Origin: an uncultured Campylobacterales bacterium
Lineage (GTDB): Bacteria; Campylobacterota; Campylobacteria; Campylobacterales; Arcobacteraceae
Direction: 5' to 3'
Length of the DNA stretch: 64,000 nucleotides
NCBI GenBank assembly: GCA_947503785.1
Contig: CANNFB010000016.1
Span: forward strand, 1-64,000
Part shown: positions 56,124 to 64,000 of the stretch, piece after piece
Numbering within the stretch: the stretch's first letter is position 1
Layout: every line of letters starts with the position of its first letter
Translations under genes and position numbers: made by a program
The notes under the pieces: model-generated
Databases searched by the model: none
The model's input: only the letters and a program-made list of their open reading frames with translations
What the model was told of the DNA's origin: nothing

Positions 56124-56900
56124 ATGAATAATACAAGTATAGAGCAAATAGGGTGTTTTAAAACTATTTTAGACCCATATAATGGAATAACAATAGAACA
56201 ATCATCCCTTCCAAATTCTAAAGAAGAATTTGAATTAAACTTGGATTATCTAATAGAAAATACCAAAGATAGACGAAATCTTATTTGGATATATATTGAT
56301 ATAAATCGTTCTGATTTTATTCCAATTGCTACAAAAAAAGGTTTTTTCTTTCATTCTTGTGATGAAAAATATGTTTTAGTAGTAAAACGACTAATTAACG
56401 ATGCTATAATCCCAACTGCTGCAAACCATACTTTAGGTGTAGGAGCAGTTATAATAAATGAAAAAAATGAATTATTAGTAATAAAAGAAAGAAACTCAAA
56501 CCTTGGTTTTAAACTTCCAGGCGGTCATATAGATAATGGTGAAATGATTTCTACTGCTCTTGTACGAGAAGTAAAAGAAGAAACTGGGATTGATATAGAG
56601 TTTGATTCTATTATTAGCTTGGGTCACTTTTATCCACATCAATTTCATAAATCAAATTTATATATATTATGTATTGGACATGCAAAATCAAGTGAAATAA
56701 ATATTGAAGATACTAAAGAGATTTTAGAAGCAAAATGGATGGATGTAAATGAATACTTAGCAGATGAAAATGTTCTTTCTTACTCAAAAGCAGTTGTTAT
56801 TTCTGCTATAGAATATAAAGGTTTTAAACTTGCGAATCATGAAACACTTTGTCATATAAAGAAAGATTTTGAACTGTTTTTTCCCGTAGTGGAAAAATAG
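56124..56900 (+). CDS. Nudix hydrolase with a pre-Nudix N-terminal domain
   Basis: A 258-residue cytoplasmic protein. Residues about 5-92 resemble the pre-Nudix domain of eukaryotic NUDT6-like proteins, with W-I-Y-I-D-I-N-R-S-D-F-I-P-I-A-T-K-K-G-F. The Nudix box is at 134-156 (G-x5-E-x7-R-E-V-K-E-E-T-G-I), complete. It should hydrolyse a nucleoside diphosphate derivative; substrate is unknown. It begins 37 bases after the lysE-like gene. The pre-Nudix pairing is uncommon in bacteria. Confidence 0.85.
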   Translation: MNNTSIEQIGCFKTILDPYNGITIEQSSLPNSKEEFELNLDYLIENTKDRRNLIWIYIDINRSDFIPIATKKGFFFHSCDEKYVLVVKRLINDAIIPTAANHTLGVGAVIINEKNELLVIKERNSNLGFKLPGGHIDNGEMISTALVREVKEETGIDIEFDSIISLGHFYPHQFHKSNLYILCIGHAKSSEINIEDTKEILEAKWMDVNEYLADENVLSYSKAVVISAIEYKGFKLANHETLCHIKKDFELFFPVVEK

Positions 56901-56952
56901 TTTAAATTTTATAAAAATTAAATATAATACATTTTAAAATTAAAGGAAAATT

Positions 56953-57336
56953 ATGAAAGAAATTATATCAACTAAAAAAGCTCCAGATGCAATCGGACCT
57001 TATAACCAAGCAACAGCATTAGCTAACTTAGTATTTACATCAGGACAAATAGCCTTAAATCCTGAAACAATGGAAATAATAGAAGGTGGAATCAAAGAAC
57101 AATCAAAAGTTGTTATGGAAAACTTAAAAGCAGTATTAGAAGAAGCTGGGTCATCTTATGAAAATGTATTAAAAACTACTTGTTATTTATCTGATATGGA
57201 TAACTTTGCCGCTTTTAACGAAATTTATGGAGCATATTTCAAAGCTGAAACTGCACCAGCACGTGCAACAGTTGCTGTTAAAACTTTACCTAAAAATGTT
57301 TTAGTTGAAGTAGATGCAATTGCTTTTAAAAACTAG
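56953..57336 (+). CDS. ridA: RidA family reactive-intermediate deaminase
   Basis: Hydrolyses reactive enamine/imine intermediates, such as 2-aminoacrylate formed by PLP enzymes. The 127-residue protein has the family start K-K-A-P-D-A-I-G-P-Y-N-Q-A and the R-A-T-V-A-V-K-T-L-P catalytic arginine segment. An AAAGGAAAA ribosome site precedes the ATG. The stop codon lies in the terminator stem. Confidence 0.94.
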   Translation: MKEIISTKKAPDAIGPYNQATALANLVFTSGQIALNPETMEIIEGGIKEQSKVVMENLKAVLEEAGSSYENVLKTTCYLSDMDNFAAFNEIYGAYFKAETAPARATVAVKTLPKNVLVEVDAIAFKN

Positions 57337-57355
57337 AGAATTTTCTCTAGTTTTT
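57328..57355 (+). terminator. Terminator at ridA end
   Basis: AAAAACTAGAGAA (57328-57340) pairs with 57343-57355; the inner pairs open to give a small loop in practice. A T-rich run follows. The ridA stop is within the stem. Confidence 0.88.
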
Positions 57356-57366
57356 ACTTTACTTTT

Positions 57367-57801
57367 TTAAACTACGAACATTAACTTCGCAATTATTACA
57401 ATAGCAATTCCTAAAACTAAAGCATAAGTATGAAAATAATTCATAAAAGCAACAGGCTCAGTTTTTGTAAGCTTACAATACATAGTATAAATCACTCCAA
57501 GAACGATAAGAACAACAAAGAACAGTTTAATCCATAGTAATACTTGCATTGAAGTTTCAAAGTATCCTACTTCACTATTTACGTATTTTGAAAACATATA
57601 TCCACCAGTACCCATAAGTAGTACAACAATTGCCGGATAGATTTTAAGACCACGTCCTACTATCGCTTCTATCATTTTTGTATGAAACTCAACTCCGAGT
57701 TTATTTTTAACTGCTGGAAAAACTATTACGTCCGCAAAGATAAAACCTATAAAGATTATTGCAGAAAGTAGGTGGATGATTAGGATGAATGTATATTCCA
57801 T
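57367..57801 (-). CDS. CopD-like four-helix membrane protein
   Basis: A 144-residue integral membrane protein with four helices. It has conserved His in the first helix (LIIHLLSA, H10) and near the last (NYFHTYALV), which resembles the CopD/cytochrome b-like family. The residue pattern could bind heme or copper. Function is unknown. It has a perfect FNR-type box at -41.5 with a TATAAT -10 and AAAGGT before the ATG, so it is likely regulated by oxygen or redox state. Confidence 0.7.
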   Translation of the reverse strand: MEYTFILIIHLLSAIIFIGFIFADVIVFPAVKNKLGVEFHTKMIEAIVGRGLKIYPAIVVLLMGTGGYMFSKYVNSEVGYFETSMQVLLWIKLFFVVLIVLGVIYTMYCKLTKTEPVAFMNYFHTYALVLGIAIVIIAKLMFVV

Positions 57802-57828
57802 GTATTGACCTTTAATTTATTTATGATA

Positions 57829-57870
57829 ATTATAATCAATATTATGTGTTTATTTATTGATTTTGATCAA
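57829..57870 (-). promoter_or_regulatory. FNR-type class II promoter for the CopD-like gene
   Basis: TATAAT on the minus strand (57834-57829) predicts a start at 57822, about 21 bases from the ATG. TTGATTTTGATCAA (57857-57870) matches TTGAT-N4-ATCAA perfectly, centred at -41.5. The geometry is identical to that at 49963-50004. Confidence 0.75.
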
Positions 57871-57891
57871 TCATGGAGTTAACTTTGAATT

Positions 57892-60240
57892 TTATTCTTG
57901 ATTAAACTTTTTAGAGTTTACATTTTTTACTATACCTTTTGAGATAGATGATGTTTTTATTGCAATTTCATTAGTGTGGCTAGCAACAGTTGCAATTTGC
58001 TGAGTTTGCTGATCTTGCTGTGATACTGCATCATTAATTTGTTCTATACCTGCTTGTTGCTCTTTGGATGCTAGTTCTACATCTTTGATTAATTTTATAG
58101 TTTCTTTAATATCTTGATTTAATAATTCATAACCTTGAATCATTTTATCAGATGTTGTTTTTCCCTCATTAGTTGTTATATTGGCATTTTCTACTAAATC
58201 TTTTATCTCTTTTGCAGCCTCTGCACTCCTTGAAGCTAGATTTCTTACTTCTTGTGCAACAACAGCAAACCCTTTTCCTGCTTCACCAGCTGTTGCTGCT
58301 TCTACAGCGGCATTTAGCGAAAGAATATTTGTTTGAAATGCAATTTGATCTATTATTCCAATAGAATTATTTATTGCACTAACTTGTTCATTAATTTTTT
58401 CCATTGATAAAGTAGTTCTATTAGCTAAGTGATTTCCTTCTTCCACTGATGTTATTACTTTATTTGCAAATTGAGACATCTCTTCTACATTTTGTGAATT
58501 ACTAACAATTGTACTTGTAATTTCTTCAAGTGCTGCTGCTGTTTCTTCTAGCGATACTGCAGCTGCGTTTGATGTGTCATTAAGTGTTTTAACATTGTCT
58601 AAAAGAGTATTTGATGAATTACTTAGTGTTAATCCAACTTCTTTATTTTCTTTGAGCATATTTGTTATTGAATCACCTAATAAATTTACTCCGTTTGCAA
58701 GTTTTAATAAATGCATTTTAATATCACTTGTTTCAACTTTATTAAGATAATTATAATTTGAATACTCTTCTAATATATCTAATACATGCTCGATATTATA
58801 TTCAATATTTGTTCCCATTTGATTTAGTAGTTTTGTTAACTCTTGTAGTGCTGGATTTGATGTTTTTGCACTAACTCTTTGACATAAATCACCTTGTTCA
58901 AACTCCGATAAAACAACTATTGTTTCATCTATAACTTTTCTATCTTCTTCTATTCCTAGCTTTGTTAAGTTAATATTTTTATTAACTATTTTTGCCATCA
59001 TTCCTAATTCATCTTTTGATGAATCATCTAATAATTGAGCATCTTTTGTTTCTCTATTTAAATATTTAAAAAAGTCTAGTAATCCATCTTGAAAATTATC
59101 TAAAGGCTCTAAAATTAATTTTTTTGCAATATAAAGTGAAATAAGAATTAGTAAAATTAAGGCTAAACTTGCACCAATGGCTATTGTAAATATAAAATCA
59201 TTAATATCTTGATTTGTTTTTTCTATCATCAAGTTTACGTTATCTTCAATTTCATCTACATAAGCACCAGTTCCAATAACCCAATTCCATGGTTTAAATT
59301 TAGTAATATATGAGAATTTTTCTTCTGCTTTATTTGCTTGTGTTTTTTTCCAAAAATATTTATATAAACCGTGACCTTTTGTGTTAGCAATCTCTGTCAT
59401 TTCTTTAAATATATATTTTCCATTTGTGTCTTTTATTTTTGATACATCTTGTCCATTTAAAGATGGAGATAAAGGATGTAGTAACATTTTTGAATCACTA
59501 TCATTAATCCAAAAATAGCCATCTTTCCCATATCTAATATTAGCAATTGATTTTAATGCCTCTTTTTGTAATTTTGAATTAATATCATTTACAAAAGTTC
59601 CAGTACCTATAATCCAATTAAAAGGCTTAAATAATTTAACATAAGAAATTTTTGTTTGAGGAGATTGAAATCCTTCATTTTGCCATGAATATGCTAATGT
59701 TCCTTCATTTTGTTTATTTACAATATTTGTCATTTCTTTAAATATATATTTACCATTAATATCTTTGATATCTGAAATATCTTTGCCATTTAATTTTTTT
59801 GATATTGGATGTAAAACCATATAGCTATTTGTATCTTGTATCCAAAAATAACCATCATTTTCATATCTAGAATTATTAATTAGGTCTTTTATTTTATTCT
59901 GTAATTCTTCTACTGATAAAGTATCTTTATTTTTAGAATAAATAGTATTAATTATATTTAGGATGAAGTTAACTTTATCAGATAAGTTTTTTTCTACTTC
60001 TTTTTGAATTTTTTCCTCTGAAGTTCTTTCATAATATGAATCAACAGTTTTTTCTATAATTGAAACATAATTTTTCAATTCAAGTTCTTTATTTTTATAA
60101 GCTTCAACTTTATAAGCTTCGATTTTTTTGTCTGATTGTATTTCCATTGATATTATTGCTTGAATTGCAATGGCAATTGAGATAATAATTGATAAAAAAA
60201 CAATTATTTGTATTTTAGTTTTTATGGAATAATTTTTCAT
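57892..60240 (-). CDS. Methyl-accepting chemotaxis protein with two Cache domains
   Basis: A transmembrane chemoreceptor. I start at ATG 60240, preceded by AAAGAGAGA; an ATG 18 bases further upstream has no ribosome site. One helix (about 8-30) precedes two tandem single-Cache domains, each with the D-G-Y-F-W-I segment followed by L-H-P-[IL]-S-x-x-L-N-G; a second helix is near 355-375. The signalling tip has the [17 protein letters not shown] motif. It ends without a CheR-binding pentapeptide. The ligand is unknown, but double Cache receptors often sense organic acids or amines. Confidence 0.9.
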   Translation of the reverse strand: MKNYSIKTKIQIIVFLSIIISIAIAIQAIISMEIQSDKKIEAYKVEAYKNKELELKNYVSIIEKTVDSYYERTSEEKIQKEVEKNLSDKVNFILNIINTIYSKNKDTLSVEELQNKIKDLINNSRYENDGYFWIQDTNSYMVLHPISKKLNGKDISDIKDINGKYIFKEMTNIVNKQNEGTLAYSWQNEGFQSPQTKISYVKLFKPFNWIIGTGTFVNDINSKLQKEALKSIANIRYGKDGYFWINDSDSKMLLHPLSPSLNGQDVSKIKDTNGKYIFKEMTEIANTKGHGLYKYFWKKTQANKAEEKFSYITKFKPWNWVIGTGAYVDEIEDNVNLMIEKTNQDINDFIFTIAIGASLALILLILISLYIAKKLILEPLDNFQDGLLDFFKYLNRETKDAQLLDDSSKDELGMMAKIVNKNINLTKLGIEEDRKVIDETIVVLSEFEQGDLCQRVSAKTSNPALQELTKLLNQMGTNIEYNIEHVLDILEEYSNYNYLNKVETSDIKMHLLKLANGVNLLGDSITNMLKENKEVGLTLSNSSNTLLDNVKTLNDTSNAAAVSLEETAAALEEITSTIVSNSQNVEEMSQFANKVITSVEEGNHLANRTTLSMEKINEQVSAINNSIGIIDQIAFQTNILSLNAAVEAATAGEAGKGFAVVAQEVRNLASRSAEAAKEIKDLVENANITTNEGKTTSDKMIQGYELLNQDIKETIKLIKDVELASKEQQAGIEQINDAVSQQDQQTQQIATVASHTNEIAIKTSSISKGIVKNVNSKKFNQE

Positions 60241-60349
60241 AAGCAGTCTCTCTTTCATTAATTATTAAAAATAATTATTCCGAATTATTCTCTTTATATT
60301 ATAAGAGTATACTTAAATGATATGTAACTAATGTGTCACTGGTGTATTT

Positions 60350-60380
60350 AATACCCTATAATTCTATGTTTTAGGGTATT
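60350..60380. other. Palindrome upstream of the chemoreceptor gene
   Basis: AATACCCTA (60350-60358) pairs with TAGGGTATT (60372-60380) over 13 bases in the gap between tex and the chemoreceptor. No T run follows on either strand, so it could be an operator or a weak tex 3' structure. Otherwise this 209-base gap has nothing. Confidence 0.4.
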
Positions 60381-60467
60381 TAGTAATATTTTATATTTAT
60401 AAATACTTTTTGAATTTTATTGATATTAAACTACAAAAAATATATTTTATAAATAAATAATTTATTT

Positions 60468-62585
60468 TTATTCATATTTTAAACTCAATCCCACTCTTTG
60501 TTTTTCTAAATCAACACTTACAACTTTTATTTTTTCTAAGTTCTGATTGATACTTAAAACTTCACTTGGATGGTTTATTCTTTTTGCGCTTATTTGTGAA
60601 ATATGAAGTAGGGCGTCATTCTTTAGACCAATATCAACAAAAGCTCCGAAGTCAGTAATATTTCTTACAATTCCACTTAACATAAATCCTTCTTTTAAGT
60701 CTTCAAGTTTTGTAATATCACTTGCAAATTTCACTTGATTAAATTCATTTCTTACATCATATCCTGGTTTCTTTAGTTCTTGGATTATATCTTGTAGTTT
60801 TAATATACTTGTGTTTAGCTTAGTAGCAATACTCTCTAATTGATTATCTTGTATCTCTTCTATCTTGTAGCTTTTTTGTAAAGATTTTGTAAGAGCGTAA
60901 TCTTCTGGGTGAATTGCTGTATTATCAAGGATTGATTTCCCTTCTTTTATTCGCAAGAAACCTACTGCTTGTTCATACGCTTTTGCTCCTAAACCTTTTA
61001 CTTTTAGAAGTTCATTTTTACTATTGAACTTTTTTATAGTATCTCTGTGTTCGATTATATTTATTGCTAGTTTTTCTGAAATCCCTGAGATAAAAGATAG
61101 TAGTTTATATGAAGCAGAGTTTAAATCAACACCTACTTTATTTACTAAATCAACTGTTGTATTTTCAAGTTTTAAAGCTAACTCTTTTTGATTTACGTCA
61201 TGTTGATATTGACCAATTCCTAAAGACTTTGGATCTATTTTTACAAGTGTTGCCATTGGGTCACGAAGTCGTCCTGCAATTGAAATAGCACCTCTGATTG
61301 TTACATCTAGGTTTGGGTATTCTTGGGCTGCTATTTTTGATGCTGAGTACACACTTGCACCTATTTCACTTACTATTGCATAGTTTATATCTAAATCATT
61401 TTCTTTTATAAGGTTTATTATAAATTCGGCTGTTTCTCTTGATGCTGTTCCATTTCCAATTGCTATTGAAGTTACTTTATACTTTTTGATTAAAGCTAAA
61501 ACTATCTTACTTGAAAGTTCCATATTCTCTCGTGGTTTTGTAGGATAGATTACATTTGAATCTAGATAAATTCCATTTTCATCTATTACTGCTAATTTAC
61601 AACCAGATACAAAACCAGGATCCATTCCTAAAATGACTTGATTTACAAGTGGAGCTGTTTGAAGTAATTCTTTTAAGTTTTTACCAAAAAGTTCAATTGC
61701 TTCACTTGATGCTTTTTCTTTTATTGTGTTTATAGCTTCTCTTTTTAGACTTGGAAGAAGTAATCTTTTTAAACCATCTTTATAACTTTCAAAAACTATA
61801 TCTTTAGAACTTGATGCCCATTGTGGAATTTTGTATTTTTTTATATTTTCCAATAGGTGATTTTCATCAATTTCTATTTTTACAGAAAGCTCTTTTTCAT
61901 TTACTGCTCTCAAAATTGCTAAAGTTCTATGAGATTTAATATATTTTATCTTTTCAGACTTATTTGCAAAGTTTGAATAAACACCCTTTTTATCAAAGGC
62001 TTTTCCTTCTTTTATTTGAAGTTCTCCCCATGAAGCTATTAGATTTCTTACAATCTCTTTTGATTTAAAATCATCAGCATATCTTTGAGCTATTATGTCT
62101 TTAGCTCCTTGTATTGCTTCCTCACTTGATTTTACTTTATTATTGACAAACTGTTTTGATTTTTGTTGTATCTCTTCATTTGTATATTTTAAAGATTGGA
62201 TTATATTTGCTAAGGGTTCTAATCCATTATCAATTGCATCACTTGTTCTTGAAGATTTTTTATCTTTAAATGGTGCATAAATATCTTCTAAAACTTGTAT
62301 CGTTTTAGCTTCATTTATACTATTTTTTAGCTTTTCATTTAAAAAGTTTTTTTCATCTAAGAGGTTTAAAATATCTTCTTTTCTTTTTATAAGTTTTTTC
62401 GAATAATTAAAAACTTCCTCAAAAGCTCTTAAGTCTTCATCCGTGGCATTTTCCGTTTTATCTTTTCTATATCTAGCAATAAAAGGAATAGTACATCCTT
62501 CATCAAGTAAAGTGATTATATTCTTAATTGAATTATTTGATAACTTTGTTTTTTCTTTTAATAGATTTATTAAATCACTAGTCAA
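60468..62585 (-). CDS. tex: Tex family RNA-binding protein
   Basis: A transcription accessory protein of 705 residues. An N-terminal Tex helical region precedes the YqgF-like RNase H-fold domain (about 320-440, with I-L-G-M-D-P-G-F), a helix-hairpin-helix segment (about 485-560), and a C-terminal S1 domain (about 635-705, with G-I-V-R-N-I-T-D-F-G-A-F-V-D-I). The role in RNA metabolism or toxin expression is known from other bacteria; its molecular job is unclear. Its start overlaps the PhyH-like gene by 8 bases. Confidence 0.93.
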   Translation of the reverse strand: MTSDLINLLKEKTKLSNNSIKNIITLLDEGCTIPFIARYRKDKTENATDEDLRAFEEVFNYSKKLIKRKEDILNLLDEKNFLNEKLKNSINEAKTIQVLEDIYAPFKDKKSSRTSDAIDNGLEPLANIIQSLKYTNEEIQQKSKQFVNNKVKSSEEAIQGAKDIIAQRYADDFKSKEIVRNLIASWGELQIKEGKAFDKKGVYSNFANKSEKIKYIKSHRTLAILRAVNEKELSVKIEIDENHLLENIKKYKIPQWASSSKDIVFESYKDGLKRLLLPSLKREAINTIKEKASSEAIELFGKNLKELLQTAPLVNQVILGMDPGFVSGCKLAVIDENGIYLDSNVIYPTKPRENMELSSKIVLALIKKYKVTSIAIGNGTASRETAEFIINLIKENDLDINYAIVSEIGASVYSASKIAAQEYPNLDVTIRGAISIAGRLRDPMATLVKIDPKSLGIGQYQHDVNQKELALKLENTTVDLVNKVGVDLNSASYKLLSFISGISEKLAINIIEHRDTIKKFNSKNELLKVKGLGAKAYEQAVGFLRIKEGKSILDNTAIHPEDYALTKSLQKSYKIEEIQDNQLESIATKLNTSILKLQDIIQELKKPGYDVRNEFNQVKFASDITKLEDLKEGFMLSGIVRNITDFGAFVDIGLKNDALLHISQISAKRINHPSEVLSINQNLEKIKVVSVDLEKQRVGLSLKYE

Positions 62586-63312
62586 GAACTATCTCCTTAG
62601 AATCACTTCTTGTATTTTTAATTGGAGTATTTTCTTTCGCTCTCACTGTATAAACAAATGAAATTTTTGCATCATCACTTTGGTTTTTACTTGCATGATG
62701 TAAAGTTTTACAATGAAATAAGACTACATCACCTTTTTTAAGTTTTTGCGATGTTCTAGTTTTTATTAGTTCTTGGTTTTCCTTGTTTTCATCTAAAAAA
62801 TTTGAATCTTCATCAAATCTATCTTTTGAGAATTGAATTTTATGTGATGCAGGAATAAATTCTAGAAGTCCATTTTCTAAGAACTCATCACCTAAGCTAA
62901 GCCATACTGAAACTAAGTTGTCACCATTAAAATGCCAATATCTTCTATCTTGATGCCAATAAGTTCTAGTACTTTCATGTGGTAATTTAGTCATAATTGA
63001 ATTATGATGAGCTAAAGTAAGTATAGGAGTGTCGTTTAGTATTTGTTTTAAAATTGGCCTAATTTTTTTATTTGTCATCCAATCTCTAAATACTTCTTCT
63101 CTATTATACACTTGTCTTAATCTTCTAACTGTGATTTTTTCTTCATCTACATTCATATATTCTTGTTCACTCTCGATTGGAGCTTCTTTTCTTTGCAAGT
63201 GTTCTTTCGCTTTTTCTAAAATATCATCGCATAGTTCTTCCTTTGCGAAGTTTTTTAGGATTATAAAGCCATTTGAATTGAATTCTTCTAATTGTATATT
63301 TGATAGTTTCAT
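62578..63312 (-). CDS. Phytanoyl-CoA dioxygenase-like iron/2-oxoglutarate oxygenase
   Basis: A 244-residue Fe(II)/2-oxoglutarate oxygenase. H120-x-D122 (WHQDRRYW) and a distal H in K-T-L-H-H-A (H205/H206) are the iron ligands, and R224 (Y-T-V-R-A) the 2-oxoglutarate anchor. Substrate is unknown; families include ectoine hydroxylase and halogenases, but the H-x-D indicates hydroxylation, not halogenation. It overlaps tex by 8 bases, so the two are co-transcribed. Confidence 0.85.
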   Translation of the reverse strand: MKLSNIQLEEFNSNGFIILKNFAKEELCDDILEKAKEHLQRKEAPIESEQEYMNVDEEKITVRRLRQVYNREEVFRDWMTNKKIRPILKQILNDTPILTLAHHNSIMTKLPHESTRTYWHQDRRYWHFNGDNLVSVWLSLGDEFLENGLLEFIPASHKIQFSKDRFDEDSNFLDENKENQELIKTRTSQKLKKGDVVLFHCKTLHHASKNQSDDAKISFVYTVRAKENTPIKNTRSDSKEIVLD

Positions 63313-63553
63313 ATTTTCTCTTAGTGTTATTAGTTTGTTATATTATAGTGAAAAATCTATTTTTCTTTGATTATTTAATATGACATTTAAATAAAATAGT
63401 TCCGTTGCTAATACTATCGTAAAAAGAATTTTTTAAATAAATATAGATATATTAATAAGTTTATCTTATATTTTAATTATTAGTATTAATTATAATATAA
63501 GGATTAAATGATTATAATTCTTTTGAAATACATATTTTAAAAGGAAAAACTAT

Positions 63554-63979
63554 ATGAAAAAAATATTCGCAATCACTCTAGCAGCAATGCTATTTATCCC
63601 AAACTTATTAAGTGCAAACTCTGCAAAAGGTCTAAATGTTGTAGTTACATCACCTGATGCTCAAACGCAAATGATGGCTATGGTTTTATCAATGATGACA
63701 TTAAAACAAAAAAAAGAAATCAATATGACTCTTTGTTCAAGTGCAGGAGATTTAGCTGTTAAAGGTATGGATAGTAAAGTTTTAAAGCCACAAGATAAAA
63801 GTCCTAAAATGATGCTTCAAGCTATTATGAAAAAAGGCGCAAAAGTTAGTGTATGTCCTCTATACTTACCAAATGCAGGAAAAGATAAATCTGTATTATT
63901 AGATGGAATTACAGTTGCAAAACCTATGGATGTTGCAAATGAATTATTAAACAAAGATTATCAAAACTTAAGTTACTAA
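63554..63979 (+). CDS. Secreted DsrE-like family protein
   Basis: A 141-residue protein with a signal peptide of about 20 residues (ending LLSA-N). The mature fold resembles DsrE/DsrF-like proteins: V-V-V-T-S-P-D-A-Q-T-Q-M-M-A-M-V near 29-44, C61 in M-T-L-C-S-S-A-G-D-L-A, and C101 in S-V-C-P-L-Y-L-P. Sulfur-carrier function is known for cytoplasmic relatives; for this exported form the role is unknown. The 241 bases upstream hold only AT-rich sequence and a ribosome site AAAAGGAAAA. Confidence 0.72.
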   Translation: MKKIFAITLAAMLFIPNLLSANSAKGLNVVVTSPDAQTQMMAMVLSMMTLKQKKEINMTLCSSAGDLAVKGMDSKVLKPQDKSPKMMLQAIMKKGAKVSVCPLYLPNAGKDKSVLLDGITVAKPMDVANELLNKDYQNLSY

Positions 63980-64000
63980 AAACTAATATCTTTAATTTTA

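Noticed and set aside
60350-60380. Terminator of tex
   Set aside because: The palindrome is perfect, but no T run follows it on the minus strand, so it is listed only as an inverted repeat.
1-64000. CRISPR arrays, prophage, insertion sequences or tRNA genes
   Set aside because: I saw no regularly spaced repeat families, terminal inverted repeats with transposase, integrase genes or tRNA-like clover folds. Short tRNA-like segments could still be missed by eye.

Overview
The window looks like chromosomal DNA of a Campylobacterota member, most likely of the Arcobacter group. I infer this from the strongly AT-rich sequence with short intergenic gaps, a histidine kinase with the H-Q-W-R-Q-P-L box common in this phylum, the YceD-rpmF-plsX-fabH block, a methylcitrate cycle of the AcnD/PrpF type, and family-level resemblance of many proteins. 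Species is not claimed. I saw no rRNA, tRNA, CRISPR array, insertion sequence or prophage.

Layout. 1-9.6 kb: a TolC-type outer membrane protein, argD, a periplasmic fatty acid cis/trans isomerase, pyrB with a split pabB/pabC pair, an orphan LapG-like protease, an SspB-like protein and the AzlCD exporter. 9.6-16.1 kb: leftward fabH-plsX-rpmF-yceD-ndk and a ferredoxin, then peroxiredoxin, rho and a uracil-DNA-glycosylase-fold protein. 16.2-24.4 kb: metNIQ methionine importer, murI-dnaX, a DsbA/C-like protein, hemC, an isochorismatase-like hydrolase and a thioredoxin-like protein. 24.5-30.6 kb: leftward prpB-prpC-acnD-prpF, which degrades propionyl-CoA through 2-methylcitrate, facing an unfamiliar DNA-binding protein and a TetR regulator. 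32.4-34.6 kb: a small TetR-type regulon (tautomerase, EamA transporter, D-2-hydroxyacid dehydrogenase) behind two matching operators. 34.6-37.8 kb: leftward GMC dehydrogenase, its Tat-signal subunit and a diguanylate cyclase. 38.0-47.4 kb: AraC/GyrI regulator, a 937-residue beta-helix-like membrane protein of unknown function, RecQ and a sensor kinase with three solute-binding domains. 47.5-57.8 kb: thyA-folA, a methyltransferase, a tiny secreted leucine-rich-variant protein, a glycosyltransferase, a polar amino acid ABC importer, MarC, LysE, a pre-Nudix Nudix protein and RidA. 57.9-64 kb: a double-Cache chemoreceptor, Tex, a PhyH-like oxygenase and a secreted DsrE-like protein.

The most notable regulatory finds are two perfect FNR-type boxes (TTGAT-N4-ATCAA), each centred exactly 41.5 bases upstream of the start implied by a good -10 hexamer. 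One controls the tiny repeat protein and the other a four-helix membrane protein; together they suggest an oxygen- or redox-responsive regulon. Other signals are paired inverted repeats between prpB and the divergent regulator, twin TetR operators overlapping a promoter, terminator-like hairpins inside the prp operon, and a slippery A7 run in dnaX placed where a short gamma subunit would end.

The best candidate for undescribed biology is the 937-residue protein at 38865-41678. It has an N-terminal Cys/His cluster, about thirty degenerate pentapeptide-like beta-helix coils, and two C-terminal membrane segments ending in a basic tail.
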